Assembly (NCBI GenBank): GCA_038501625.1
Contig: JAZAYU010000035.1
Location: forward strand, 1,374,001 to 1,438,000
Source of the DNA: Corbicula japonica
Taxonomy: Eukaryota > Mollusca > Bivalvia > Venerida > Cyrenidae
Length of the DNA: 64,000 nucleotides
Direction: 5' to 3'
In this document: one piece after another, positions 1 through 9,504 of the stretch
How positions within the stretch are numbered: the stretch's first letter is position 1
Layout of the letters: each line of letters starts with the position of its first letter
Program-made: the position numbers and the translations under genes
Notes under the pieces: generated by a model
Told to the model about the DNA's origin: nothing
Seen by the model: only the letters and a program-made list of their open reading frames with translations
Database searches by the model: none

Positions 1-131
1 TAAAAGTGTTACGTCAAATGCCTTGCGAAGACGTACATATGCACACAGTAAAACAAAATATGTCCTCGCTCAACGATAAAACACATTCATTTTTTATTGC
101 AAACCACAATTCACAAAACTCGTCAATATGT

Positions 132-277
132 GCCCAAGGCTATAAAACTAAGTAAGGAAACCAGTCTCAAATCTCAAGCATCTGATTGACTGAAATAACG
201 ACTGGTCGCCATTTCCGCCAATCAGATGTTTGAGATTTGAGACTGGTTTCCAATCTCAGCTTTATAACCTTCAGCCC
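132..277. repeat. Fold-back element family A, copy 1
   Basis: Near-perfect inverted repeat of about 146 bp. The arms read outward from a centre GCGACTGGTCGCC-like core and carry the family signature CAAATCTCAAGCATCTGATT and its complement. The ends resemble GCCCAAGG...CCTTCAGCCC. No coding capacity, so a MITE-like hairpin element. Confidence 0.85.
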
Positions 278-476
278 TGATTCCAATATTGCAATAATGT
301 GAAAATAACAGTGTCAGGTTTCTTTTTTTTTGTTGAGTATAGCTTCGTGTTATTAATTCATATAACTACTCGAAGTTTGATAAACACCAAGTAAACAACA
401 CATCATTGTGAAGTCAGCATTATATGTCTGGGATAATCTATCTGAAGAAATATAATATTTTATGTGTGCAAATTCG

Positions 477-876
477 AAATGACATTGTTATGTTATTAGA
501 TTGCATAATATGCTGATCGACATAGTTATGTTATTGACTTGCATAAGCTAATTGACATTTTTATGTTCTTAGCTTGCGTATGCTAAATGGCATTGTTATG
601 TTTTGAACTTAAATGAGCGAAATGACATTGTTGTGTTATTAACTTGCATAATATACTGAATGACATTGTTATGTTATCGACTTGCATATGCTAATTGACA
701 TTTTTATGTTCTTAACTTGAATATGCTAAATGGCATTGTTATGTTTTGAACTTGCATGAGCGAAATGACATTGTTGTGTTATTAACTTGCATAATATTCT
801 GAATGACATTGCTATGTTATTAACTTGCATATGCCAAATGACATTGTTATGTTTTTAACTTGCAAACGCGTATGAC
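477..876. repeat. Tandem array with 143-bp higher-order period
   Basis: Monomers of about 36-38 bp around ATGACATTGTTATGTTATTA are arranged so that every fourth monomer matches best. Blocks starting AAATGAC at 477, 620 and 763 give a 143-bp higher-order unit. No open reading frame of note. Confidence 0.8.
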
Positions 877-892
877 GTTTAGTGATGGTCCA

Positions 893-952
893 GATCAGAC
901 AGAACGGATGTACAGGCTTCATTAGATGCAGTCAGATCATGATCTACATTGT
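893..952. repeat. Fragment of fold-back family B
   Basis: A decayed piece resembling the family B arm (GTCCAGATCAGACAGAACGG ... GATCTACATTGTTC). The complete hairpins of this family are at 21262-21502 and 46837-47051. Confidence 0.5.
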
Positions 953-1275
953 TCCCCGATGGATAACAGCCATATTCCATGGAGTAAAGGATAACTAGGA
1001 CGACTTTACTTCATAGATACAACCTTTAACACATGGGCAAACAATTTAAATCCAGCTAAGCCGACACATCTATGCCATTTGGTTTGACATGTATGTGACA
1101 CACTTAACTTTTTATGCATGTTTAAGTGAACAGTGTACATGATCACATGGCACGAATGGGTTTAATTACTTATAACCATATCATATTGAGTCAATGGATA
1201 TTTTTGAAGTAGAATGTAAACAAACAAGAAGCTTTTCATGTAGGCAACAATGTAATGTTTTCTTATGAAGACCAT

Positions 1276-1349
1276 GGCCCCAAATCATAACACTAAATCT
1301 GCAGACCAGTTTCAAATCTCAAGTATCTCCAATCTTAGTTTTTTATTAT
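1276..1349. repeat. Fold-back family A, copy 2 (truncated)
   Basis: The left arm (CCAAATCATAACACTAAATC, then ACCAGTTTCAAATCTCAAG) runs straight into an outer right-arm piece (CCAATCTTAG). The hairpin core has been deleted. Confidence 0.65.
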
Positions 1350-1429
1350 CCGTATAATTACGCTTATAATCAATTACGCTTATGATGTAAATATTGTTTA
1401 AAAATCCTTAACCTTAATGAAATGATATT

Positions 1430-2115
1430 CCCTCTACTACGCTTATAATGTAAATATTGTTTAAAAATCCTAAACCTTAATGAAATGATAACTTTTACAT
1501 TATTTCCAGATGTGGAATGCGAGAAAACAAACCCCGAACGAAAATAATGTATATTCTACAACTCTTTAAATTGTAAACTTTTAAATTATTTCCAGATGTG
1601 GAAGACGATAAAACAAATACCGGACGAAAATTATATAAATTCTACAACTCTTTAAATTGTGAACTTTTACATTACTTCAAAACAAAACCGCAACGAAAAT
1701 AATGTAAATTCGACAACTCTTTAAATAGGAAACTTTTACATTACTTCCAGATGTGGAATTCAAGAAAACAAACCCCGAACGAAAATAATGTAAATTCTAC
1801 AACTCTTTAAGTTGTAAACTTTAACATTACTTCCAGATGTGAAACGCGATAAAACAAACCCCCAACGAAAATAATGTAAATTGTAAAACTCTTTAAATTG
1901 TAAACTTTTACATTACTTACAGATGTGGAATGCGAGAAAACAAAACCTGAACGAAAATAATGTAAATTCTACAACTCTTTTAATTGTAAACTTTTAAATT
2001 ACTTCCAGATGTGAAACGCGATCAAACAAACCACGAACGAAAAAATGTAAATTCTACAACTATATTAATTGTAAACTTTTACATAACTTCCAGATGTCTG
2101 GAATGCGAGAAAACA
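1430..2115. repeat. 86-bp tandem repeat, about 7-8 units
   Basis: Units carry TTACTTCCAGATGTGGAATG, then GAACGAAAATAATGTAAATT and CTACAACTCTTTAAATTG. The motif CCAGATG recurs at 1506, 1592, 1747, 1833, 1919, 2005 and 2090, a spacing of 85-86 bp. One unit near 1672 is shortened and lacks that motif. Confidence 0.9.
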
Positions 2116-2844
2116 AAATTTGAACGAAAACGAGATAAATTAACTAGCATTCTTTTTCAAAACTCGTGTTTGAATATTTATAGCCTGATTCATAAGCAAG
2201 AAACAATATTTTAACACTTGCATATTAAAAGGGTATCAGTGAAAGTTTAAGTAAGTATGCTGACACGTCCGATTATGACTGTCTCCGAAATCAAACACAG
2301 TCATGTAAAAAAAAAGTCCGTGTCCGCATAACATGATAGTATGACCCAGAGGTCAGGGTTTATCCACAGCCTTGTGCATTGCTGTCTTCAGTCTATTCAT
2401 GCATTGTGGTCTTTGTTATCAACAGGTGCTTTGATAAGGGTAGTCAGTCTTTGAGCTACTTATTAATCTACTGTCTTGGGAATCGAACAGATCTGGATTG
2501 ACGTACTTTTAGTTCATTTTTTATCTACGTAGGAAATTATAAGGTCAAAAGTTTGCTATTTAGTAGTGAGACAAGGAGAGTGTCCGATTCCTAAAAATCA
2601 GGAACTTTTCAAATGAAACGGGTTGGGACTTTTCAGACAGAGTCGGTTACCATTTTTTAGCTAATTTGCCATATTTTTGATTCGCGTCTTTTGAAATTTC
2701 GAAATAAGAATAAATTTGCATATACCATTGGTCAATACCGACAAACTTTCCGCTGCTAAAATAACTTAAAATAATTTTGGAAATCGCTTGTCCAATAGGA
2801 ATTTTCAACCATAACTATCCTACCTCAAACATATTTTATTTACA
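2116..2844. other. Non-coding gap, nothing recognised
   Basis: AT-rich single-copy-looking DNA. I see no exon-like reading frame, hairpin or tandem structure here. Confidence 0.5.
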
Positions 2845-4140
2845 TCAAGTCAAGTCAAGTCAAGTCAAAATATTTATTGGCAAAAACATATACATGTTCA
2901 TCGCCAAGTTACAATATTGGCGGATGTTTTACAAGACAGTATATAAGTAAAACATATATTACAACAGAAAAGCATGATTACATGTTATGAGTGCAATTAA
3001 TAACTTTCTAGAGTCTGTACAGTTTATAATCTTAACAATAGTAACCGAAAAAGAAATACATTTCAGATAGAATTTGTTATAAAATTAGTTCACTTCGCTT
3101 CTTTTTTCCATGGCTAAATAGACAAATTTTGCTAGGTTAACAATTTTACTCTTTTGTGTTGTTTTCATAACAGATTTGAATTTGTTAATATTTGGCCATA
3201 CGCAGTAATATTTTGGAAGTAACTGTTTACGTAAATCACTATAGAACGGACATACTAGCAAAAAATGATACTCTGATTCTATTTGATGCATATTGCATTT
3301 ACTACAGATACGTTGATTTCTTTCAATATTTCTAAACCTCCCCTCTTCGATTGCTAGTTTGTGTGCTGAACATCTAAATCTAGACAAAGCTTTGCGGTGA
3401 CTGACATTGTTAATATTACTTAAATATTTTTCTTGGACAAATTCACTTTTAAATATATTATAGCTTTCTAGTTTTGAAAATGTATTTAGTTCACAACACC
3501 ATTGTTGCAAGTACTGGTCATATATTCTTTGAATAATAATTTTTAATTGTACCTTGTCAATATTTAAATTGTTCCATAAATACGAAAAACCTAAATCTGA
3601 CAATAATGTTTTAACATTTTTCGACCAACTATTTACAAGATTGTCATTTGCATCTGATAAAAACATTATTCGATATAATAATGAGTTAGGAGATGTTAGA
3701 ATTTTATGCCAGTATTTAATAATCCTGACTTTACGAATAATTAACAGAGGAAATCTACCAAATTCACCAAAGACAGCAGGGCTTGGTGTCTGCTGGCGAA
3801 CGCCTAGAACCTGTTTTAAAAATTTTAAATGTACTTTCTCTATATAGGGTGCTTTATGGAAACCCCATATCTCAGATCCATATGATAAAATAGGTAAAAT
3901 CATACAATCAAATAATTTCAATTTTTCTGTTACATCAAGAGAAACATTATCAAATAAAGAATTCAGAGAAAACAATGTTTTTAAGGCTTGGTTAGACAGT
4001 GCTTTCTGAGCTTGATAAAAATTACCATTCGAAGACAATGTTACACCAAGATAAGTAAATGTTTGAACGTTTTTCAGCAATGAACTGTTATAATATATTT
4101 GGATGTTTTCGTGTCTATTACCTGCCTTGAATACCATCAC
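2845..4140 (-). mobile_element. 5'-truncated LINE copy with (ACTTG)n-type 3' tail
   Basis: On the minus strand an ORF2 fragment is followed by a 3' UTR of about 220 bp, an AATAAA-like signal and a tail of GACTTG repeats (2845-2869 on the plus strand). It is the dead 5'-truncated product typical of target-primed reverse transcription. The element belongs to the same broad clade as the + strand LINE next door but a different family, since the proteins are clearly divergent. Confidence 0.85.
3085..4140 (-). pseudogene. LINE ORF2 C-terminal fragment (end of reverse transcriptase plus zinc-binding tail)
   Basis: An open frame of about 350 codons corresponds to the last third of a non-LTR retrotransposon ORF2. 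It starts inside the reverse transcriptase at the conserved VMVFK segment that follows the catalytic domain. It continues through FTYLGVTLSSNG, the LPILSYGSEIWGF thumb motif and a C-terminal C-x2-C...H-x4-C cluster (ICSKCNMHQIESEYHFLLVC), and ends in its own TAA. The same landmarks occur in order in the + strand LINE at 5781-9266. The endonuclease and the YADD catalytic centre are missing. The frame continues upstream to 4218, but the residues before VMVF do not look like LINE protein, so I place the 5' break near 4140. It cannot be a functional enzyme; its frame is unusually well preserved for a truncated copy, which suggests recent insertion. Confidence 0.85.
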
Positions 4141-4523
4141 AACATCGAAATGGATAAAATGGGTCATATTTCTTGGCCGAAGATCGATGGAATTCAACAG
4201 AAAACACGAAATTGTCAAACGGTAGCCGATCTGTTAAGATTCGTGAAAATTTTATTAAGCGGCTGAATTTTGTTAAAATGTGTTTACATTTACGCTTTCA
4301 AAATAGTTATATTATTTACCTTATATATGGGTACATGTAATTGGGTAATGGCCGAAATAACAAATTTAAGATATTAAGTTAATTGGGTGTGGATAGACTG
4401 ATTGCTGTTCCAGTCACTCAAACAAAAATAAAAACGAAGTGTTTGTCCAGTGTAGACACAGTGTTATAAAGTCGAAGTCAACTCATACGAATATTTGGAG
4501 AAACAGGATCCGTTTTCAAAGCA

Positions 4524-5750
4524 ATGGTAAGCATACTCCAGGGAATAGAATCAAGACTAGAAAATAAATTAATAAACATTGAAACCCAATTGTCAAATCA
4601 AGAAAAAAATTGGCAGGCCCTAAACTTTACACTCCAAAACCAGAACACCAGGATCAACAAACTTGAAGATCAAATATCAGAAGCAAGTAAGGTAAATGTG
4701 TCAGTGCAACTGATGAAAAATAAAGTTGAAGTTCTTGGTAGTGCTATGCAAAGGCAATCTGAAAAAATTACAGAATGTGAAAGCAGTGTTCAAATAGTAA
4801 GTGATATCTTTGATGAAATAAAAGCAAACCAAGAAATGGGAACAGATAAAATAGAAGAAATGCAAGAACAGATTTATAAGCTTAGGTTAGAGAATGAAAA
4901 GCTAAGAAAGAGCCAAGAAGACCAAAAACAAACGATCATTGATTTACAATGCAGAAGCATGGAATACAACCTGATATTCTATGGTATAGAAGAAGATGAA
5001 TTTTATGAGCAATCAAATAAAGATTCCCAAGAAAGTAAAGAACCAGAAGACACTGAAAGTAAATTACAGGCCTTTTTGAAAGATGATATGTGCTTGAGTA
5101 GATCTATACAATTTCAAAAGGTACACAGAATAGGTAGAAGAAAAAGAGACCAGCTGAACCCCAGACCAGTTATAGCAAAATTCTTTGATCTGAAAGATAG
5201 AGATTATGTCAGGTTCAACACTGCAAATAAACTGAAAGGAACAAACTATGGAATCAGAGAGCAATTCCCAAAAGAAATAGAAATGAAAAGAAAACAATTA
5301 TACCCAGAATTAAAGAAAGCAAAAGATGGTGGAATTAAAGCAAAACTAGTCAGGGATAAACTATATATAGGAAATAAGTTGTTTGAAAACCCAACTGGTG
5401 AAAATGTTTATGAAACACAAGGAGCACAAGGAGCAGAGAAAGAAGGAAAGCTGAATTACAGTAGAGTATTTTATAACAGGAAAACAGATAGAAATCATCA
5501 AAGACAGGCTTATGAAACTCCTGTAAGAAACAAATACAGCTTACTGGAATACCTAGGTAATGAAAATGAAAATGGCAAAAGGCAGGCTATATCACCTGTA
5601 GATGCAGAGACACAAACCAAAAAACAGAAGGAAACAACTCCAAACAGTGATGTTGTGAGTGGCACAAACAACATGAATCATGAACAATCAAATGGTGACA
5701 TGGCAACAGATGAAGAAGAAAAACGCAATCAAGAAGAAACAGATCACTAG
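4524..5750 (+). CDS. LINE ORF1: coiled-coil RNA-binding protein
   Basis: This 408-residue protein is the nucleic-acid chaperone partner of ORF2 and would coat the retrotransposon RNA. Residues 1-145 are almost pure heptad-pattern coiled coil, as in L1-type ORF1 proteins. Residues 147-235 look like an RRM-type fold: MEYNLIFYGIEE begins it, VHRIGRRKR is the basic signature, and RPVIAKFFDLKDRD closes it. Residues 236-290 (NYGIREQFPKEI onward) match the C-terminal domain that follows in L1-like ORF1s. The remaining acidic, low-complexity tail ends in TAG. The ATG at 4524 is the first in the frame and has no competing start. The next frame downstream, ORF2, is in the same phase, only ten codons beyond this stop. 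The frame is fully open, so the copy may be young. Confidence 0.88.
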   Translation: MVSILQGIESRLENKLINIETQLSNQEKNWQALNFTLQNQNTRINKLEDQISEASKVNVSVQLMKNKVEVLGSAMQRQSEKITECESSVQIVSDIFDEIKANQEMGTDKIEEMQEQIYKLRLENEKLRKSQEDQKQTIIDLQCRSMEYNLIFYGIEEDEFYEQSNKDSQESKEPEDTESKLQAFLKDDMCLSRSIQFQKVHRIGRRKRDQLNPRPVIAKFFDLKDRDYVRFNTANKLKGTNYGIREQFPKEIEMKRKQLYPELKKAKDGGIKAKLVRDKLYIGNKLFENPTGENVYETQGAQGAEKEGKLNYSRVFYNRKTDRNHQRQAYETPVRNKYSLLEYLGNENENGKRQAISPVDAETQTKKQKETTPNSDVVSGTNNMNHEQSNGDMATDEEEKRNQEETDH

Positions 5751-5780
5751 GATAGGCAAGAGGACAGCATTAACATAAAT

Positions 5781-8700
5781 GTGACACATAATAAAACATT
5801 GATTAGTGAATTGAGCATATGCAGTATTAATGTGTGTGGTATTAAATCAAAGCTCAACTATCCTGAATTTATAGAACTAATAAATAAATTTGACATTGTT
5901 GGTGTACAAGAAAGCAAGCTAGACAACCTTGACAATATATGTGTACCAGGCTTCTCTGTATTTGTAAATAACAGATCAGAAACCTCAAGATACAGATCAG
6001 GAGGCATTGCAATTTTAATAAAAGAAAAATACTCCCCATATGTCCAAATCCTAAAAACAGACTCAAAACTTGTCCTGTGGTTCTCCATAGATATCTTTAA
6101 AAATGATATGAATAAGCCATTGGTCTTTGGAGTGGTGTATATCCCACCAATTAGAAGCAAATATGCACATCCTGATCCATATCTTGAACTGCATAGAGAA
6201 GTTGTTAAATACATAGGTTCTGATATACTATTATTTGGAGATTTTAACTCCAGGGTAAGCAACAAACAAGAATTCACAGTACCTGACCATTATATTTTAC
6301 ATTTGATAGGTAATGATGACCTAATTTTTGAACAAAATGAGGTTTTAAACACTCTTGTTGAAGCTAATATACCACTAGATAGAAAATCACTTGATAAGGA
6401 CATTAATGAATATGGAAACAACCTTATTGAATTTTGTTCAAATAATGATATTTTCATTATAAATGGTAGAATTGGTACTGATAGAGTAAATCCAAAAACA
6501 ACATGTAAAGGGAAAAGTACAATAGACTATTTTTTAAGTACAGCCAATATCCTTAAATATATTGTTGATTGTGAAGTACTAGAGTTTTCAAGCATTTTTT
6601 CTGATGCTCATAACCCAGTAACTCTAAAACTGTCTCTTATAAAAGAAAAAGTAGAAACCGGACACGATAATAAAATATGTACAAAAAATGAACCTATTAC
6701 AAAATTATGGTCAGATAAAAATGAACATACATTATTTGAAAGTAACTTGAACATACAGAATATAGCCTCAATTGTAGAGGAGATACAAAATATAAATAGT
6801 CAAAACGAAGTAACAAAAGATGACATAAATAGAGTAATTACCAAAATAAATGATGTTTTCATTAATTGTTGTGAAAAAACGTTTGGTAAATCACACTGTA
6901 AAACGCCTGTTAGTAAGGTCAATGCTAAGAAGCAAGTCTGGTTTGATAGAGAATGCAATATAGCGAGAAATAAATATCATATAGCTAAGAGAAACTATAA
7001 TAAATATAAAACAGATCATAATAAAAAGATGCTTAAAGACATAAGTAAAATATATAAAAATACTGTAAACAAAGCAGTAAGACGATATAAAAGCCAGAAA
7101 ACAGACAATTTACGTAATCTAAAATCAAATAACCCCAAACAATACTGGAAAATTATAAACTCTATCGAGAAGGCAAAAAATAAACCTCAAGCAAGCATAA
7201 ATAGTTTATATACATATTTTAGAGACACAAATGATAATAATAATACTGAAGAAAATGATATGCCACAAATTAACCAAACATTTAACGAAATAAATGAAGA
7301 AATAAATATACCGATTACACAAGAAGAGATATTAGAAACAATAAAAAAGCTTAAAAATAATAAAAGTCCCGGAATTGATAATATTATAAATGAACACATT
7401 AAATCTACTACACAGAAAATGCTCCCTGTATATGAACAACTATTTAATCTTATTTTTAACCATGGATTGTATCCTGAAGATTGGACAAAAGGTAACATTC
7501 TACCAATATATAAAAATAAAGGTGATGCAAAAAATCCTGAAAATTATAGACCCATAACTCTTTTGAGCTGTCTTGGAAAATTATTTACAGCAATTATTAA
7601 CAACAGATTAAAACACTTCGCTGATAAGTATGAAATACTTACAAAATGCCAAGCTGGTTTTAGAGAAAATCACTCCACAACCGATAATTTATTTGTTTTA
7701 CAAGCACTTATAGATATCCTACAAGCAACTAAAACCAAACTATTTTGTACATTTATTGATTTTAAACAGGCATTTGACACTGTCTGGAGAACAGGGCTGT
7801 GGTCAAAACTGCTTCAATATAATATTAATGGAAAATGTTTTAATATAGTAAAAGATATGTACAAGAATATTAAATCACGAATCAAAACGCATGAAGGTGC
7901 ATCAGATTATTTCCCTTGTCTAACCGGGGTCCGTCAGGGAGAAAATCTGTCCCCTTTCTTATTTTCCATATTTTTAAATGACCTTGAAACGTTTTTTATA
8001 GAAAACAATGCAAACAGCCTTAAATGTTATATTAACCATAATAATATTACATTATTTCTTAAGTTGTTCATAATCCTATATGCAGATGATACAGTGATTC
8101 TAGCTAATAATAGTAAAGATCTTCAAAAAAACTTGCAATTATTTGAAAATTATTGTGAAACCTGGAAACTAACTGTTAACGTAAGCAAAACTAAAGTGAT
8201 GGTATTCGGTAGCAGAGGAAACACATTCCAAAATCAGTTTAAATGGAAAAATGAAATAATCGAAGTTGTTGACAATTATAAATATCTTGGTTTATTCTTC
8301 TCACGAACAAAAAGCTATGTTAAAGCGAAAAAGCACTTAATAGATCAAGCTAACAAAGCAATGTTTTCTTTACTAAAAAAATCACGAAATCTTAATTTAC
8401 CAATCGATTTACAAATAGATCTCTTCAATAAAACAATTAAACCTATTTTGTTGTACGGCTGTGAATTATGGGGAATCGGTAACATTGAAACGATTGAACG
8501 CGTTCAACTTAAATACTATAAAATTATTCTAAATCTTAAAAAATGTACTCCTTCACACATGATATATGGTGAACTAGGTGTAGAACCTCTATATATTGAT
8601 ATTCAAAGTAGAGTAATTAACTTCTGGGCGAGAATCGCTGATATAAATTATAATAAGCTCTCAAACCAAATGTACTACATTATATTTGGATTAAATGAAC

Positions 8701-9266
8701 AAAATAAGATTAAGTCAAAATGGATTCAATATGTAAAATCACTATTATTTACCAATGGATACGGTAATATCTGGGAAAACCAGCACATAATTAATATAAA
8801 ATGGCTTAAAGCAACATTTAAGCAGAAGCTACATGATCAATGGTTACAAACTTGGAATCAACATTTAGATCGAGCCACTAGCAGTATAAACTACAAGATT
8901 CTAAAAAATAGTTTTGGTCTGAACAAATATTTTAAAATTTTACCCAACTACTGGAGTAAAATTATTACATCTTTCCGTACAAGAAATCATAGATTACCTG
9001 TTGAAATAGGTAGATGGACGGGTACACCATTACATGATAGAAAATGTCTATTATGTAACAAAAATGATATAGGAGATGAGTTCCATTATGTTTTAATATG
9101 TCCATTCTTTGATGAGGAAAGAAAACTTTACATAAATAAATATTATTATAAATATCCAAATATCATCAAATTTGCATCACTGTTTGAAAACACAAATAAA
9201 TTTATTCTCATTAAATTATGTAAATTCTTAGAGATAATAATGAAAGTAGCTAGGGTAAATCCATAG
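5781..9266 (+). CDS. LINE ORF2: APE endonuclease plus reverse transcriptase
   Basis: A polyprotein of about 1,160 residues that nicks target DNA and reverse-transcribes the element RNA. Counted from the GTG at 5781, the endonuclease covers residues 10-290 with QES (43-45), GDFN (153-156) and SDAH (274-277). The reverse transcriptase covers about 510-860, with FIDFKQAFDTVW (658-669), GVRQGENLSPFLF and the YADD catalytic box (767-770). A C-terminal C-x2-C...H-x4-C motif starts at 1088. No frameshift or stop interrupts 3.5 kb, so the copy may be active or recently so. There is no ATG before residue 110, which already lies inside the endonuclease. The frame is continuous with ORF1 except for the TAG at 5748-5750, so expression needs readthrough, reinitiation at a non-AUG codon, or repair of a point mutation. 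The start given is therefore nominal. Confidence 0.9.
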   Translation: MTHNKTLISELSICSINVCGIKSKLNYPEFIELINKFDIVGVQESKLDNLDNICVPGFSVFVNNRSETSRYRSGGIAILIKEKYSPYVQILKTDSKLVLWFSIDIFKNDMNKPLVFGVVYIPPIRSKYAHPDPYLELHREVVKYIGSDILLFGDFNSRVSNKQEFTVPDHYILHLIGNDDLIFEQNEVLNTLVEANIPLDRKSLDKDINEYGNNLIEFCSNNDIFIINGRIGTDRVNPKTTCKGKSTIDYFLSTANILKYIVDCEVLEFSSIFSDAHNPVTLKLSLIKEKVETGHDNKICTKNEPITKLWSDKNEHTLFESNLNIQNIASIVEEIQNINSQNEVTKDDINRVITKINDVFINCCEKTFGKSHCKTPVSKVNAKKQVWFDRECNIARNKYHIAKRNYNKYKTDHNKKMLKDISKIYKNTVNKAVRRYKSQKTDNLRNLKSNNPKQYWKIINSIEKAKNKPQASINSLYTYFRDTNDNNNTEENDMPQINQTFNEINEEINIPITQEEILETIKKLKNNKSPGIDNIINEHIKSTTQKMLPVYEQLFNLIFNHGLYPEDWTKGNILPIYKNKGDAKNPENYRPITLLSCLGKLFTAIINNRLKHFADKYEILTKCQAGFRENHSTTDNLFVLQALIDILQATKTKLFCTFIDFKQAFDTVWRTGLWSKLLQYNINGKCFNIVKDMYKNIKSRIKTHEGASDYFPCLTGVRQGENLSPFLFSIFLNDLETFFIENNANSLKCYINHNNITLFLKLFIILYADDTVILANNSKDLQKNLQLFENYCETWKLTVNVSKTKVMVFGSRGNTFQNQFKWKNEIIEVVDNYKYLGLFFSRTKSYVKAKKHLIDQANKAMFSLLKKSRNLNLPIDLQIDLFNKTIKPILLYGCELWGIGNIETIERVQLKYYKIILNLKKCTPSHMIYGELGVEPLYIDIQSRVINFWARIADINYNKLSNQMYYIIFGLNEQNKIKSKWIQYVKSLLFTNGYGNIWENQHIINIKWLKATFKQKLHDQWLQTWNQHLDRATSSINYKILKNSFGLNKYFKILPNYWSKIITSFRTRNHRLPVEIGRWTGTPLHDRKCLLCNKNDIGDEFHYVLICPFFDEERKLYINKYYYKYPNIIKFASLFENTNKFILIKLCKFLEIIMKVARVNP

Positions 9267-9357
9267 CTACAAAAATCAGTTTATGCTTGTAATAGCAGTT
9301 CGTAGGATTTTAATTTTCGTCTTTTCGTAAAATCTTACTATATGCTGCTTTTAACTG

Positions 9358-9504
9358 GCTCCAAGGTTGTAATGCTGGGCTTGGGAACCGGTCGGGGATC
9401 TTGTGGGTCTGATTGGCTGTAATGGAGAATCGTCTCTATTTCAGCCAATCGGATACTTGGGATTTTGGGCTGGTTTCGGATCTCGGTTTTGTAATCTTCA
9501 GCCC
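9358..9504. repeat. Fold-back family A, copy 3 (strongly A-to-G diverged)
   Basis: Same layout and length as the other copies, with intact anchors CTGATTGGCTG and TTTCAGCCAATC. Both arms carry many differences, most of them A in the family replaced by G on the plus strand. It lies about 90 bp beyond the ORF2 stop. Confidence 0.75.

Noticed and set aside
5858..6277. Antisense ORFs over the LINE ORF2
   Set aside because: Shadow frames opposite a well-supported reverse transcriptase/endonuclease ORF.
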